A DNA stretch of 64,000 nucleotides from Shinella sp. UYSO24 (GCA_902167985.1 CABHNZ010000004.1:310001-374000); one strand, 5' to 3'. Shown: positions 19,107 through 29,743, counted from the stretch's first letter. The notes: a model not told the origin generated them from the sequence alone. Numbers and translations: made by a program.

Positions 19107-21000
19107 TTAACCTCTCGGCGTGCGGGGTTTGCCACCGGAAGGCTTGCCACCGGGCCTGCCGCCGCTCGGGCGGCCACCAGGCTTGCCGCCACCGGCACCG
19201 CGACCACCACCGAAGCTCTTGCCGCCGCCCGGCTTGCCGCCGAAGCTCTTGCCGGCCGGGCGACCACCCGGCTTGCCGGAGGGCTTGCCGCCGAACGGAC
19301 GATCACCGGCCGGACGCTCTGAGCGACCTTCCCCGGAGAAACGCTCGCCACGGGGACGATCGGAGAACGAACGTTCGCCACGCGGCTTGTCACCGAAGGA
19401 GCGTTCGCCACGCGGGGCACGGTCGCCATCTCGCGCGGACGACGGTCGCCATATGGGCGATCACCACGCGGCTTGTCGGAGAACGGGCGGTCGCCGCGAG
19501 GCGGACGATCACCGAAGGAACGGCGGCCACCGAAATCCCCGCGATCGTCATCACGCGAGCGGCCGACCGGGGCCTCGTCGGCGCGAATCCAGTCGCCATC
19601 CTCGTCGGACGTGCGGTTGACGACGACGCGGCGGTCGCTCTCTACCGGCTTCTTGAACAGCTGCTCGGCTTCTGCGCGGGCGGAAGACTTGCGTTCCTTG
19701 CCATCGGCGGTCGGGCGGGCGCCCGGTGCCATCCAGACATTGGCGGTGCGGCTCGTGCCCATCGGCGGACGCTTCTTCGGCTTCTCGTCGCCGAAATCGC
19801 GATCGTCGCGCTTGAAATCACCCTTGAAGTCGCTCTTGCCGCGCGGCTTCGAACCGAAGCTTCCACGGTCATCGCGCCGACCTTCCGGGCGGCCTTCGCC
19901 GCGGGCCGGAGCGCGTTCGCGCGCGTCGGAACGATCGTTGCGTTCACCGCGGGCAGGCTTCTCGGCAGCTTCTTCGCCGGCAGCACCTTCGTTATAGAGC
20001 GGCGCCTCGAAATTGGCCTTTGCCTCCTGGATGAGACGGGGGCCGAGCTGGTCGCGCAGGGTGCGGCCACGCACTTCGAGAGCCTCGCCTTCCGGCAGGT
20101 CGCCGAGCTGGAACGGACCGTAGGAAATGCGGATCAGGCGGTTGACCTCGAGGCCGAGCGCGCCGAGCACGTTCTTGATCTCGCGGTTCTTGCCTTCGCG
20201 AAGACCCATGGTGATCCAGACGTTGCGGCCCTGGCTGCGGTCGAGCGTCGCTTCGATCGAGCCATAGAGCACGCCATCGACGGCAATGCCTTCCTTCAGC
20301 TTGTCCAGCGCTTCCTGATCGATCTCGCCATGGGCGCGGACGCGGTAGCGGCGCAGCCAGCCGGTGGACGGCAGTTCGAGAACGCGCGACAGGCCACCAT
20401 CGTTGGTGAGCAGCAGCAGGCCTTCGGTGTTGATGTCGAGGCGGCCGATGGAGAGAACGCGCGGCAGGCCTTCCGGCAGATTGTCGAAGACGTCGGCCGG
20501 CCTTCCGGATCGGCATTGGTGGTCACGAGGCCACCCGGCTTGTGGTAGAGCCAGAGGCGCGTGCGCTCGATGCCACGGATCGGCACGCCATCGACTTCGA
20601 CCTTGTCGTCGAGCGTGACGTTAATGACCGGCGTATCGAGGAGCTTGCCATTGAGCGTGACGCGGCCGTCGAGGATCATGCGCTCGATATCGCGGCGCGA
20701 TGCGACGCCGGCACGGGCGAGGATCTTGGAGATGCGCTCCGGCTTCTGGTCGCCACCGGTTGCCGCAGCGGCAGACGGGGTGGACTGCTTGCGGAACAGC
20801 TTTTCATCGGCGGCGCGCGCGAGATCGCGCTTGCCCGCAGCCTTTGCAGGAGCCTTGCTGTCGCGCTTCGGTGCACCCTTGGCCGCATCCTTGCGGAAGG
20901 ACTTTGCGCCGGTCTCGGACTTGGCGGCAGCGGCCTTCGGTTTCGTCTCGCGCACGAAGGTTCTTCCTTCGCCGCGCTTCGGCTTGTCTTTGGACGTCAT
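19107..21000 (-). CDS. rluB: rRNA pseudouridine synthase, RluB family, with long disordered tail (two breaks)
   Basis: About 631 residues after correction. A basic, Lys/Ala-rich N-terminus (1-85) precedes an S4 RNA-binding domain (ERISKILARAGVASRRDIER), then the pseudouridine synthase domain with the catalytic Asp in IGRLDINTEGLLLLTNDG and REGKNREIKNVLGALGL. From about residue 337 to the end the protein is a low-complexity Arg/Gly/Asp/Lys/Pro-rich tail with units such as RGDRPFSDKPRGDRPYGD, roughly 290 residues. Breaks: one G missing near 20505 (in the corrected text RPTVFDNLPEG) and one base near 19435 in the tail. The enzyme makes pseudouridine in 23S rRNA. Confidence 0.88.
19110..19560 (-). 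repeat. Low-complexity repeat region encoding the RluB tail
   Basis: Degenerate units of 12-24 bases rich in CGC, GGC and GAC encode repeats of the type GDRPFS/GERSFG and, closer to the stop, GGKPGG/GGRPSG. The text is repetitive and a likely place for alignment or assembly error. Confidence 0.7.
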
Positions 21001-21149
21001 TTGTTGTTTGCCTGAAGCGTGATGTCTGACGGACGTGTCCGGACATTCTTGTTCGTGTTGACGGAGGCGGATCGCGCCAGCGGAGCCGGCATCCAGTTGG
21101 ATGCTTCCTACCAGTTCGCGCGATCCGGGTTAAGAGGAAATCGCCGGGA

Positions 21150-21605
21150 ATGAGCAATCGCGAGACTTTCATGGAAGCCGCGCTGATCGAAGCAGCCAAT
21201 GCAGCGGCCCGCGGAGAGGTTCCGATCGGTGCCGTTCTCGTCGTTGACGGCACAATCATCGCCCGCTCGGGCAACCGCACGCGGGCCGAAAACGATGTGA
21301 CCGCCCATGCGGAAATCGCAGTCATCCGCGAGGCGGCAGCGACACTCGGACAGGAAAGGCTCGGCGGCGCGGACCTTTACGTGACGCTGGAGCCCTGCAC
21401 CATGTGCGCGGCGGCCATCTCGTTTGCCCGTATCCGGCGGCTCTATTATGGCGCGGAGGATCCGAAGGGCGGCGCGGTGGATAGCGGCGTGCGCTTTTAT
21501 GCGCAACCGACCTGCCATCATGTGCCGGAGGTCTATTCGGGGCTTTGCGAGGGCGAGGCCGCCCAGATCCTGACCGACTTCTTCAGGTCGAAACGCGAGG
21601 ATTGA
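21150..21605 (+). CDS. tadA: tRNA-specific adenosine deaminase TadA
   Basis: TadA converts A34 to inosine in tRNA-Arg(ACG). The 151-residue zinc deaminase carries HAE at 53-55 (Zn ligand and proton shuttle) and PCTMC at 82-86 (two Zn ligands), with the flanking motif GEVPIGAVLV. It is divergent from rluB, as in many bacteria. An in-frame ATG at residue 8 is an alternative start. The frame is intact. Confidence 0.93.
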   Translation: MSNRETFMEAALIEAANAAARGEVPIGAVLVVDGTIIARSGNRTRAENDVTAHAEIAVIREAAATLGQERLGGADLYVTLEPCTMCAAAISFARIRRLYYGAEDPKGGAVDSGVRFYAQPTCHHVPEVYSGLCEGEAAQILTDFFRSKRED

Positions 21606-21616
21606 GGCGCGGAAGC

Positions 21617-21660
21617 AAAAAAGGCGCCGGCACGTTACGCGCCGTCGCCTTGCATTTTTT
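21617..21660. terminator. Bidirectional terminator between tadA and the lipoprotein gene
   Basis: The stem AAGGCG (21621-21626)/CGCCTT (21646-21651), with an inner GGC/GCC, is flanked by an A-run on the left and a T-run (21655 on) on the right. It can serve the two convergent genes. Confidence 0.7.
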
Positions 21661-21680
21661 TATCCGGTTGCTTGTCCGGC

Positions 21681-22313
21681 TTATTGGAAAGGCTTCCACC
21701 AGGCAGAAGAGTTCGAGGTTTCCTCGGCCTTCTTCTTGCGCTCCTTTTCCTTCTGCAGTTCCGGCTCGCCGAGATCGCTCAGGGCGGCGGCATCTGCCGA
21801 ACGGTAGGCAGCCGGCGGATCGGTGAGCGAGCTGCGGCGCGCCGTCATATCCACCGTCTCGGCCTTTTTCTTGGCGTCACGGAAAGCCTGCCACTTCTCG
21901 GTCTCGGTCATCTGACCGGCCTGGCCCTTGCCGGCCAGGAGCGGCGACTGGTAATTCGGGTTGCCGTCGTTGCGATCGGCCTCGGCGCGCAGGCGCTGAC
22001 GCGTCTCTTCCGGCGATTCCACCCAGTCCGGGTTGTTCGCGCGGTCTGCAAGCGAGGCCTGGGGCGGCGGAAGCTTGTCATTGTTCGGATTGGCGACAAC
22101 CAGCGACGGGCGCGGATTGTAGCGGATCTTCGACTTCGCCTTCTGATCTTCGCTGCTGCCGATCGCGACAGACGCGCCAAGATCGTCACCGAGCTGCGCC
22201 ATGGCAGGCTTGTCGGTGCCGTAAGTCGGGCCCATGCAGCCCGAGAGGGTCAAGGTTGCGGCTAGGAGGCCGGCAGCGCCCATGCCGACACGCAACACAT
22301 TCGTCGTTTTCAT
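21681..22313 (-). CDS. Putative lipoprotein, conserved in rhizobia
   Basis: The 210-residue protein begins with a lipoprotein signal peptide: Lys/Arg start, hydrophobic core, and lipobox LSGC with the acylated Cys at residue 26. The mature part is polar, proline- and lysine-rich, with no recognisable domain and probably disordered. It sits downstream of ileS and upstream of the tadA-side terminator. The ATG at 22311-22313 follows AAGGGG. The function is unknown. Confidence 0.78.
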   Translation of the reverse strand: MKTTNVLRVGMGAAGLLAATLTLSGCMGPTYGTDKPAMAQLGDDLGASVAIGSSEDQKAKSKIRYNPRPSLVVANPNNDKLPPPQASLADRANNPDWVESPEETRQRLRAEADRNDGNPNYQSPLLAGKGQAGQMTETEKWQAFRDAKKKAETVDMTARRSSLTDPPAAYRSADAAALSDLGEPELQKEKERKKKAEETSNSSAWWKPFQ

Positions 22314-22448
22314 CAAACCCCTTCCACCGGCGCCCGTCCTCGACGCCTAGAGACTATTGAAGCCGAGGTGGCAGAAAATTCCGGCCAATTTCAGGCAGAG
22401 ATACCGGATGACGCGCGCGAGCGCAATTCATCCGGTAACTTTTGATGT

Positions 22449-25390
22449 TCATGAAAGGCGACCGAGGGCCGCCAGTTCGGTGAGAGCCACCGCATCGCGG
22501 GCCGAAACGTCCGGCCAGGCCGGATCCGAGCCGACATCCTTGGTGACGCGCCAGGAGCGCGCGCACTTGACGCCTTCGGCAAGCTTCGGCTCGACGGCGA
22601 CGCCTGCGACATCCGAGAGACGGAAAGCCGCTTCCGGCCCCTCGCCTGCGACGATCTCGATGGCCGAGGTGATGCAGGTCTCTTCGAAATCCTGGCCTTC
22701 CAGCGCCTTCAGAAGCTCGGCATCCGCAACGTAGACGACCGGAGCCGCCTCAAGCGACGAGCCGATGCGCTTGTCCTTGCGCTCGATTTCGAGTGCGCCG
22801 GTGACGACCGAGCGCACCTTGCGGATCTTCGCCCATTTTTCGGCAACCGCCTCGTTCTTCCAGTCCGCCGGGATTTCCGGGAACTGTTCGAGATGCACCG
22901 AGACGGCATCGGGCTTCAGCGAGAGCCATGCTTCTTCCGTCGTGAACGGCAGCATCGGCGCAAGCCATGTGACCGTGCATTCGAAGATCTTGCGGATGAC
23001 CGCGAGGCTTGCCCGACGGCGCAGCGACGACGGAGCGTCGCAATAGAGCGCATCCTTGCGGATATCGAAGTAGAAGGCCGACAGCTCGATATTGGAGAAA
23101 TCGATCAGAGCGCGCGCGATCTTCTTGAATTCGAACGCGTCATAGCCGTCGCGCACGAGCTTATCGAGCTCGGACAGACGATGCAGCATGAGCTTTTCGA
23201 GTTCAGGCAGATCGGCGTAGGCGATCTCTTCGCCATCGTCATGGGCCAGCGTGCCGAGCATCCAGCGGATGGTGTTGCGCAGCTTGCGATAGGCATCGAC
23301 ATTGGTCTGGATGATCGTCTTGCCGAGGCGCTGGTCTTCCCAATAGTCCGTGGTCATGACCCAGAGACGCAGGATATCGGCGCCGGCATCCTTCATCACG
23401 TCCTGCGGGGACACGACGTTGCCGAGCGACTTCGACATCTTCTGGCCCTTCTCATCCATGGTGAAACCATGGGTGACGACCGTGTCATAGGGCGCGCGAC
23501 CGCGGGTGGCAGCCGATTCCAGAAGCGAGGAATGGAACCAGCCGCGATGCTGGTCGGAACCTTCGAGATAGACGTCGGCCGGCCATTTCAGATCCGGGCG
23601 GTCTTCCAGCGTGAACGTGTGGGTCGAGCCACTGTCGAACCAGACGTCGAGAATGTCCATGACCTGCGTCCACTTGCCGTGGTCGTGGCCATTGCCGAGG
23701 AAGCGTTCCTTGGCGCCTTCGGCAAACCAGGCATCAGCGCCTTCGGCATCGAAGGCTTCGAGGATGCGCTTGTTGACCTCTTCGTCCTGCAGGACATTGC
23801 CTTCCTCATCGGCAAAGACGCAGATCGGGACGCCCCAGGCGCGCTGACGCGAAAGCACCCAGTCCGGGCGCTGTTCGATCATGGCGCGCAGGCGGTTCTG
23901 GCCGCCGGCGGGGACGAAACGGGTGTCGTCGATTGCCGAGAGCGCGCGGGTGCGCAGCGTCGTGCCGTCATCTAAGTCCTTGTCCATATAGACGAACCAT
24001 TGCGGCGTGTTGCGGAAGATGATCGGCTTCTTGGAGCGCCAGGAATGCGGATAGGAATGCTTCAGGCGGCCACGGGCAAACAGGTTGCTGCGCTCGATCA
24101 GCGCCTTGATGACGCGATCGTTGGCATCGCCCTTCTTGCCGTTGTCGTCCATGACGCGACCACCCTCGAAACCGGGGGCGTCAGCGGTGTAGGTGCCGCT
24201 ATCATCGACCGGGAACGGGATGCGCGGATTGATGCCGCGGGCTTCGAGCTCCTTGACCGAGGACATCCAGGCCTCGAAGTCTTCGCGGCCGTGCGACGGG
24301 GCGGTGTGGACGAAACCGGTACCGGCATCATCGGTGACGTGGTCGCCGGGCAGAAGCGGCACGGCGAAATCGTAGCCGAGATCCTTGAGTGGATGAGCGG
24401 CGGTGATGGCTGCGAGCTCATCGGCAGAGACATCGCGCAAGCGGCTGAAGGTGAGCTTTGCCTTGGTGGCGGATTCTTCCGCCAGCTTGTCGGCAAAGAT
24501 CAGCTTTTCGCCCGGACGCGGACCGAAATCGTTTTCGGCTGCCGTGACTTCGTAGAGGCCATAGTTGACCTTCGGCGAAAATGCGATGGCGCGGTTGCCA
24601 GGGATGGTCCAGGGCGTGGTGGTCCAGATGACGACGTGGGCGCCGAGCAAATCAGACTTGCCCGTATCGCGCTCAGCTTCCACCATAAGAACCGGGAACT
24701 TCACCCAGATCGTGTCGCTTTCGTAGTCGTGGTATTCGACTTCCGCTTCGGCCAGCGCGGTGCGCTCGACGACCGACCACATGATCGGCTTCGAACCGCG
24801 ATAGAGCTGGCCGCTCATGGCGATCTTCAACAGTTCGCCGGCGATGCGGCTCTCGGCGTGGAAGTTCATCGTCAGGTAGGGATTGTCGAAATCACCGACG
24901 ATGCCGAGGCGCTTGAACTCGTCGCCCTGGATCTTGATCCACTTTTCGGCATAGGCGCGGCATTCCTTGCGGAATTCGATCATCGCGTCCGGCTGCTTCA
25001 GGTCAGGCTTGGCCTTGCCCTTAGCGCGGTAATTCTCTTCCTCGATCTTCCACTCGATCGGCAGCCGTGGCAATCCCAGCCGGGAACGTAATTCGAGTCA
25101 TAACCGCGCATCTGGAACGAGCGGGTGATGACGTCCTTCAGGATCTTGTTCAGCGCGTGGCCGATATGGATGTTGCCGTTGGCATAGGGAGGGCCGTCAT
25201 GCAGGACGAATTTTTCGCGGCCGGCGGCGGAGGCGCGCAGCTTCTTGTAGAGGTCCATCTGCTGCCAGCGGGCAACGGTTTCCGGCTCCTTCTGCGGCAG
25301 GCCGGCGCGCATCGGGAATTCGGTTTCGGGCAGATAGAGGGTCTTCGAGTAATCGAGCTTTTCGCTCGTTTCAGTCACTGTATCGGTCAT
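22449..25390 (-). CDS. ileS: Isoleucyl-tRNA synthetase (one break)
   Basis: This class I synthetase attaches isoleucine to tRNA-Ile and edits valine. After one base is restored near 25073 (GGCCTG read as GGCTG, giving [16 protein letters not shown]), the protein has 980 residues. Motifs are HIGH at 75-78, KMSKSLGN near residue 655, the editing-domain [18 protein letters not shown], and WFDSGSTH. The C-terminal zinc-finger segment of E. coli IleS is not seen. The gene is essential, so the break must be a sequence error. No T-box leader is visible. Confidence 0.95.
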
Positions 25391-25641
25391 CTGATGGATC
25401 AATCGTCTCTGGCGCCCGTCTCTTACGGGGCGTGTCACACAGGATAAGCGGTGGCGGAAAGGCGCCTGTTCAAAGGCACCAGAAACCCGGACCTTCCGGC
25501 TGCGTTAGCGCGCGCGGAAGGCCGGGCCGATAATTCGAATGATCATCTGCGCGATGATCTGAGCCGACCGGATGTTTTCCATGACGGCGGTTCTTACGGT
25601 GTTTTTCGCGTGAAAGGAAGTGTGTTTGACGGGCGCAAACG
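25391..25641. other. Intergenic region upstream of ileS
   Basis: This region between the mctP terminator and the ileS start should hold the ileS promoter. I see no convincing gene in it; a short plus-strand frame starting at 25451 lacks family similarity and runs into mctP. Confidence 0.4.
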
Positions 25642-25674
25642 AAAAGGCCGCGAAGCAGAGCTCCGCGGCCTTTT
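25642..25674 (-). terminator. Rho-independent terminator after mctP
   Basis: A perfect 11-bp stem AAAAGGCCGCG (25642-25652)/CGCGGCCTTTT (25664-25674) with an 11-nt loop lies 15 bp past the mctP stop on the minus strand. Confidence 0.85.
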
Positions 25675-25689
25675 GCCATTCGTCTTCGA

Positions 25690-27165
25690 TCAGGCTCTTG
25701 CGGCAACCGTCTTCGGTGTGAGCGCATTGACCACCACCGCCACGACGATATTGGCGGCCAGCGCCAGAAGGCCGATATAGACGGTGAAAGGTGCGCCGCC
25801 GAGGCTGATCGCCTGAAGCGGCTTCAGGCCGTTGATCCACACAAGATAGGTGCCGCCGAAGAAGCCGACGAACCAGCCTGCCAGAAGCCCCGGTGCGCGG
25901 AACCACTTGACGAAGAGGCCGAAGACCAGCGCCGGAAGCGTCTGCAGGATCCAGATGCCGCCGAGAAGCTGCAGATCGAGCGCGAACTGCGTCGGCAGAA
26001 AGAGGATGACGAGCAGCGCGCCGATCTTGACCACCAGCGATGTGATCTTGGCCACCTTCGCCTCACCTGCCGGATCGACCGTCGGATTGACATAGGCCTT
26101 CCAGAAATTGCGGGTGAAGAGATTGGCGGCACCGATCGACATGACAGCTGCCGGCACCAGAGCGCCGATCGCAATGGCTGCAAAGGCAAACCCGGCAAAC
26201 CAGCTGGGGAAAAGGGTCTGGAACAGCGCCGGCACCACGTCGTTGGGGCTCGATATCGTCAGATGCGCGGCATGGCCCATATAGCCGAGGAGCGCCAGAA
26301 GGCCGAGCAGCAGCGTATAGGCCGGCAGGAGAACCGCATTCTTGCGGATCGTATTGCCGCTGTTGGAGGCGAAAATGCCGGTCAGCGTGTGCGGATACAT
26401 GAAGGCGGCCAGCGCCGAGCCGAGGGCGAGCGTCGCATAGGCGACATATTGATTGCCGCCGAGGAGCAGACTGCCTGCGCCCTTCGCCTGGAAATCCGCC
26501 GCTGCCGCATTGAAGACGCTCTCATAGCCGCCGAGCTTGATCGGGATGACCGCGACCGCCGCGATGACCGCGATATAGATCATGATATCCTTGACGAAGG
26601 CGATCAGCGCCGGTGCGCGCAGGCCGGCGGAATAGGTGTAGACCGCCAGAACGATGAAGGCGATGGCAAGCGGCAATTCTCCATGCAGGCCAAGCGCCTT
26701 CAGCACCGCCGTCATACCGACGAGCTGCAGGGCGATATAGGGCATGGTGGCGATGACGCCGGTGAGTGCGACCGCGAGTTCGAGACCGCGCGAGCCATAC
26801 TGGCCGAAGACCACATCGCCGGCCGTGACATAGCCGAAATCCTTGGCCTTCTGCCAGAGAACCGGCATGACCATGAAGACGAAGGGATAGACGACGATCG
26901 TATAGGGTAGCGCGAAAAAGCCATAGGCGCCGACCGTATAGACGAGTGCGGGCACAGCTATGACGGTATAGGCCGTGTAGAAATCGCCGCCGACGAGGAA
27001 CCAGGTGATCCAGGTACCGAAATTGCGGCCACCGAGACCCCATTCGTCGATATGCGCCATTGTTTTCGGCGCACGCCATTTGGCGGCGACAAAGCCCATG
27101 ATCGTGACGAGCACGAAGAAGAAGATGAAGACGGACAGCGAGGTGACGTTTATCTCAGTCGTCAT
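25690..27165 (-). CDS. mctP: Sodium:solute symporter family permease, MctP-like monocarboxylate transporter
   Basis: The 491-residue membrane protein has about 13 hydrophobic segments and SSS-family marks GGRNFGTWITWFLVGGDFYT and YTYSAGLRAPALIAFVKD. It matches the layout of MctP of Rhizobium leguminosarum, which imports lactate, pyruvate, acetate and alanine with a cation. As there, a small DUF3311 membrane protein is encoded immediately upstream and overlaps it by 11 bp. The mctSR two-component genes are not in this window. The exact substrate is inferred from family only. The frame is intact. Confidence 0.85.
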   Translation of the reverse strand: MTTEINVTSLSVFIFFFVLVTIMGFVAAKWRAPKTMAHIDEWGLGGRNFGTWITWFLVGGDFYTAYTVIAVPALVYTVGAYGFFALPYTIVVYPFVFMVMPVLWQKAKDFGYVTAGDVVFGQYGSRGLELAVALTGVIATMPYIALQLVGMTAVLKALGLHGELPLAIAFIVLAVYTYSAGLRAPALIAFVKDIMIYIAVIAAVAVIPIKLGGYESVFNAAAADFQAKGAGSLLLGGNQYVAYATLALGSALAAFMYPHTLTGIFASNSGNTIRKNAVLLPAYTLLLGLLALLGYMGHAAHLTISSPNDVVPALFQTLFPSWFAGFAFAAIAIGALVPAAVMSIGAANLFTRNFWKAYVNPTVDPAGEAKVAKITSLVVKIGALLVILFLPTQFALDLQLLGGIWILQTLPALVFGLFVKWFRAPGLLAGWFVGFFGGTYLVWINGLKPLQAISLGGAPFTVYIGLLALAANIVVAVVVNALTPKTVAARA

Positions 27166-27352
27166 GGCGCATGCTCCGATAGGCGATCCAGGTCAGGATT
27201 GCGGTGATCGGCACCCATGCGAGCTGGTACCAGTAAAAGAAGGGAAAGCCGAATAAGACGGGATCGTGAAAATTGTAGAACGGCACCCACAAAAGGCCGA
27301 CATAGGGGATCAACAGCAGCCAACAGGCCGCTGTAGCGTAGCGATTTTTCAT
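27155..27352 (-). CDS. DUF3311 small membrane protein, partner of MctP
   Basis: The 65-residue protein has two hydrophobic segments and the DUF3311 pattern (LLIPYVGLLWVPFYN, then a second helix ending AYRSMRHDD). It overlaps the start of mctP by 11 bp, which suggests coupled expression and a helper or subunit role. The ATG at 27350-27352 follows GAGGAAA; a longer in-frame start exists but adds a non-hydrophobic, unlikely leader. Confidence 0.82.
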   Translation of the reverse strand: MKNRYATAACWLLLIPYVGLLWVPFYNFHDPVLFGFPFFYWYQLAWVPITAILTWIAYRSMRHDD

Positions 27353-27507
27353 GACAAGTTTTTCCTCACCGGGCGCGACTCCCGAGCCCGCTGACACTAA
27401 ATCACCACAAACTGACGAAGGACAAGCAACGCTAAGGCGAAGTTAAATTGCCGAAAAGGCACTCGCCGCCAAAGTTCGCGCTATAGGTGAAACCGGCGAA
27501 AAATTCG

Positions 27508-28488
27508 TCAGAAGGCTATGGCGGCATCGAGTTCGCCAAGCGGGCGGACGCCGGAGAGAAGCGCGCGAGCCTCCTCCTCGTCGCGGCGGATCTGCGCCAC
27601 GAGCGGATCAAGACCATCGAATTTCAGCTCGTCGCGCAGGTGCCCGAAGAAGGACACCGAACAGACCTCGCCGTAGAGCGAGCCGGAGAAATCGAAGAGA
27701 TAGGTTTCCAGCAGCGGTGCGCCGTTTTCCGTCACCGTCGGGCGGCGGCCGTAGCTTGCAACGCCATCGTGAAGCGTGCCGTCCGGACGGCGGAAGCGCA
27801 CGGCATAAATGCCCGGATGCAGCTCGTTCTCATCGGCCAGACGCATGTTGGCGGTCGGAAAGCCGAGCTGCCGGCCCAGTTTTTCGCCGCCGATCACTTC
27901 GGCCTCGACCGTGTAACGGTAGCCGAGCAGGCCGGCCGCTTCCGCAACATCACCTGAGGCGACCAGCGTGCGGATGCGGCTCGACGAGACGACTTCCGCA
28001 TTTTCATCGCGATAGGCATCGACCAGAGACACGGCAAAACCATGCCGCTCGCCGGAGGCCATCAGGAAGGCCGGTCCGCCCTGCCGTCCCTTGCCGAAAT
28101 GGAAATCGAAGCCGGTGACGACAGCGGAGGCGCCGAGCCAGTCGACCAGAATGCTTTCGATGAATTCTTCAGCCGAGCGACCGGCGAAATCGCGATCGAA
28201 GGGATATTCGAGAACCGCGTTGAAGCCCATGGCTTCCAGAAGCCTGGCCTTCAGCGGCGCCGGCGTCAGGCGAAAGACCGGCTCGTCCGGCTTGAAGACG
28301 CTGCGGGGATGCGGTTCGAAAGTGAGCACAAGCGCCGGCACGCCGCGTTCGGCGGCAAGCTCAAGCGCCCGATCGAGAACACTGCGATGGCCGCGATGAA
28401 CGCCGTCGAAATTGCCGATGGCAATCACGCCACCCTTTAGGTTTTCGGGCAGCGGTTCCTTCTTTTCATTGCGGTGAAAGACGGTCAT
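27508..28488 (-). CDS. ribF: Bifunctional riboflavin kinase / FAD synthetase RibF
   Basis: RibF phosphorylates riboflavin to FMN and adenylates FMN to FAD. The N-terminal nucleotidyltransferase domain shows AIGNFDGVHRGHRSVLDRA and LTFEPHPRSVF. The C-terminal kinase domain shows LGRQLGFPTANMRL, HPGIYAVR and ETYLFDFSGSLYG. Its length of 326 residues is normal and the frame is intact. It is followed upstream (in gene order) by the HAD-IIA hydrolase, 43 bp away. Confidence 0.94.
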   Translation of the reverse strand: MTVFHRNEKKEPLPENLKGGVIAIGNFDGVHRGHRSVLDRALELAAERGVPALVLTFEPHPRSVFKPDEPVFRLTPAPLKARLLEAMGFNAVLEYPFDRDFAGRSAEEFIESILVDWLGASAVVTGFDFHFGKGRQGGPAFLMASGERHGFAVSLVDAYRDENAEVVSSSRIRTLVASGDVAEAAGLLGYRYTVEAEVIGGEKLGRQLGFPTANMRLADENELHPGIYAVRFRRPDGTLHDGVASYGRRPTVTENGAPLLETYLFDFSGSLYGEVCSVSFFGHLRDELKFDGLDPLVAQIRRDEEEARALLSGVRPLGELDAAIAF

Positions 28489-28531
28489 GCGGCATTTCCG
28501 ATCGGCTGTTCTTCGGCAGGGTCTTTATCTA

Positions 28532-29379
28532 TCAGGCGAGACGCGGCATCCAGAATTTTGGCGCGGCGTTTTCGCTCTTCAGCCAGGCCTGGAGAATGGC
28601 CTCGTCGGTCTCGCCATTGACGGTGTATTCCGCGACATGGATGCCGGCCGCCACGTAAAGAAGGTCGAGCCCTTGCGCCAGCGCACCGCGCACGTCCGTC
28701 GGCATGCCGTCACCGATTGCCAGAACCTTCGCCCTGTCGAAATCACCACGCTCCTCGCGGGCTGCCTCAAGTGCTGCGACATAGATCGGCGTATGCGGCT
28801 TGCCGGCAATGCGGCTCTTTCCGCCAAGCTGTTCGTAATAGGCGGCAACGGCACCGGCGCAGGGGATCATGCGATGGCCGCGCTCGACGATCAGGTCCGG
28901 GTTGGCGCAGATGAAGGGCACGTCGCGCTTGGCAAAGGCCGTCAGCATATCGGTGTAATCTTCCGGCACTTCCTTCTCGTCATCGAAGAAGCCTGTGCAG
29001 ACGATTGCATCTGCGTCAGCGGCGGCGACGACATCGACGTCGAGACCATCGAAGAGCGGCATGTCGCGCTCGGGGCCAAGAAGGAAGACCTTCCGCGGGC
29101 CTTCGGCGATCAGATGACGGGTGACATCGCCGGAGGTGACGATGCGGTCATAAGTGCCATCCGGCACGCCAAGAGCCCTCATCTGTTCGATGACGCCGGG
29201 CGCGGGCGGGGAGAATTGGTGATGAGGACGACCGTGGCACCGGCTTCGCGTGCGCCTTTCAGCGCCGCGCAGGACTGCTGGAATACTTCAACGCCGTTAT
29301 GCACTACGCCCCAGACATCAGACAGGACCACGTCGTAGCCTTCAATGACCTCGTTCAGTCCTGCGATGCGTCTTGCCAT
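28532..29379 (-). CDS. HAD-superfamily class IIA hydrolase (TIGR01459 type; one break)
   Basis: About 282 residues after one C is restored near 29200 (PRPAPGVIEQMRALGVPDG). Motif I is DVWGVVHNG, motif II TNSPRP, motif III has Lys in AGKPHTPIY, and motif IV is AIGDGMPTDVRGA. The C1-type cap lies between motifs II and III, as in NagD-like phosphatases. The substrate is unknown. It precedes ribF on the same strand, a pairing common in rhizobia. Confidence 0.85.
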
Positions 29380-29626
29380 GTCCGATCCTCATCAAGATTG
29401 CCGGGGTGACATGACAAACCCGGGCAAAGAATACAAGGGTGTTTGATCACGGAGGCCCGTGACAGATTGGATGCCGTCACCACGCAGCCGTCAAAAATAT
29501 GTCGCCTTGACTGGGTAGAAGCAAAGACGGGCCATGGTTCTGCCACGGCTGCGCCGGAAGTGCGAAAGCATCGCCCTGCCCGTTAACGATAGCGCGCTAC
29601 CCGCCGAGGAATTTTTGGGGCTCAAC

Positions 29627-29656
29627 CTTGACTCGTTATCGAGCCACCCTTATCTC
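29627..29656 (+). promoter_or_regulatory. groESL promoter (RpoH-type overlapping sigma70-type)
   Basis: CTTG (29627-29630) and CTTATCT (29649-29655) with an 18-bp spacer match the alphaproteobacterial RpoH pattern CTTG-N17/18-CYTATNT. The overlapping TTGACT (29628-29633) and TATCTC (29651-29656), 17 bp apart, could also serve the housekeeping sigma factor. The start point would fall near or in the CIRCE element. Confidence 0.7.
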
Positions 29657-29664
29657 GGCGATCG

Positions 29665-29691
29665 TTAGCACTCTCCGCAGATGAGTGCTAA
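29665..29691 (+). promoter_or_regulatory. CIRCE operator (HrcA binding site)
   Basis: A perfect inverted repeat TTAGCACTC-N9-GAGTGCTAA lies just after the -10 region of the groESL promoter. HrcA binds this element and represses groESL when GroEL is free. It lies about 50 bp before the groES start codon. Confidence 0.97.
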
Positions 29692-29743
29692 CCCCGATAC
29701 GGGTCCGCGACCCGTCAATGTCATTTGATCGAGGGATTAGACA

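Noticed and set aside
25391-25689. T-box or other riboswitch ahead of ileS
   Set aside because: No T-box sequence or specifier stem is seen, and T-boxes are not expected for ileS in this group. The only hairpin is the mctP terminator.
25451-25780. Small plus-strand gene between ileS and mctP
   Set aside because: It overlaps the mctP terminator and 3' end, lacks a ribosome site and has no family similarity.
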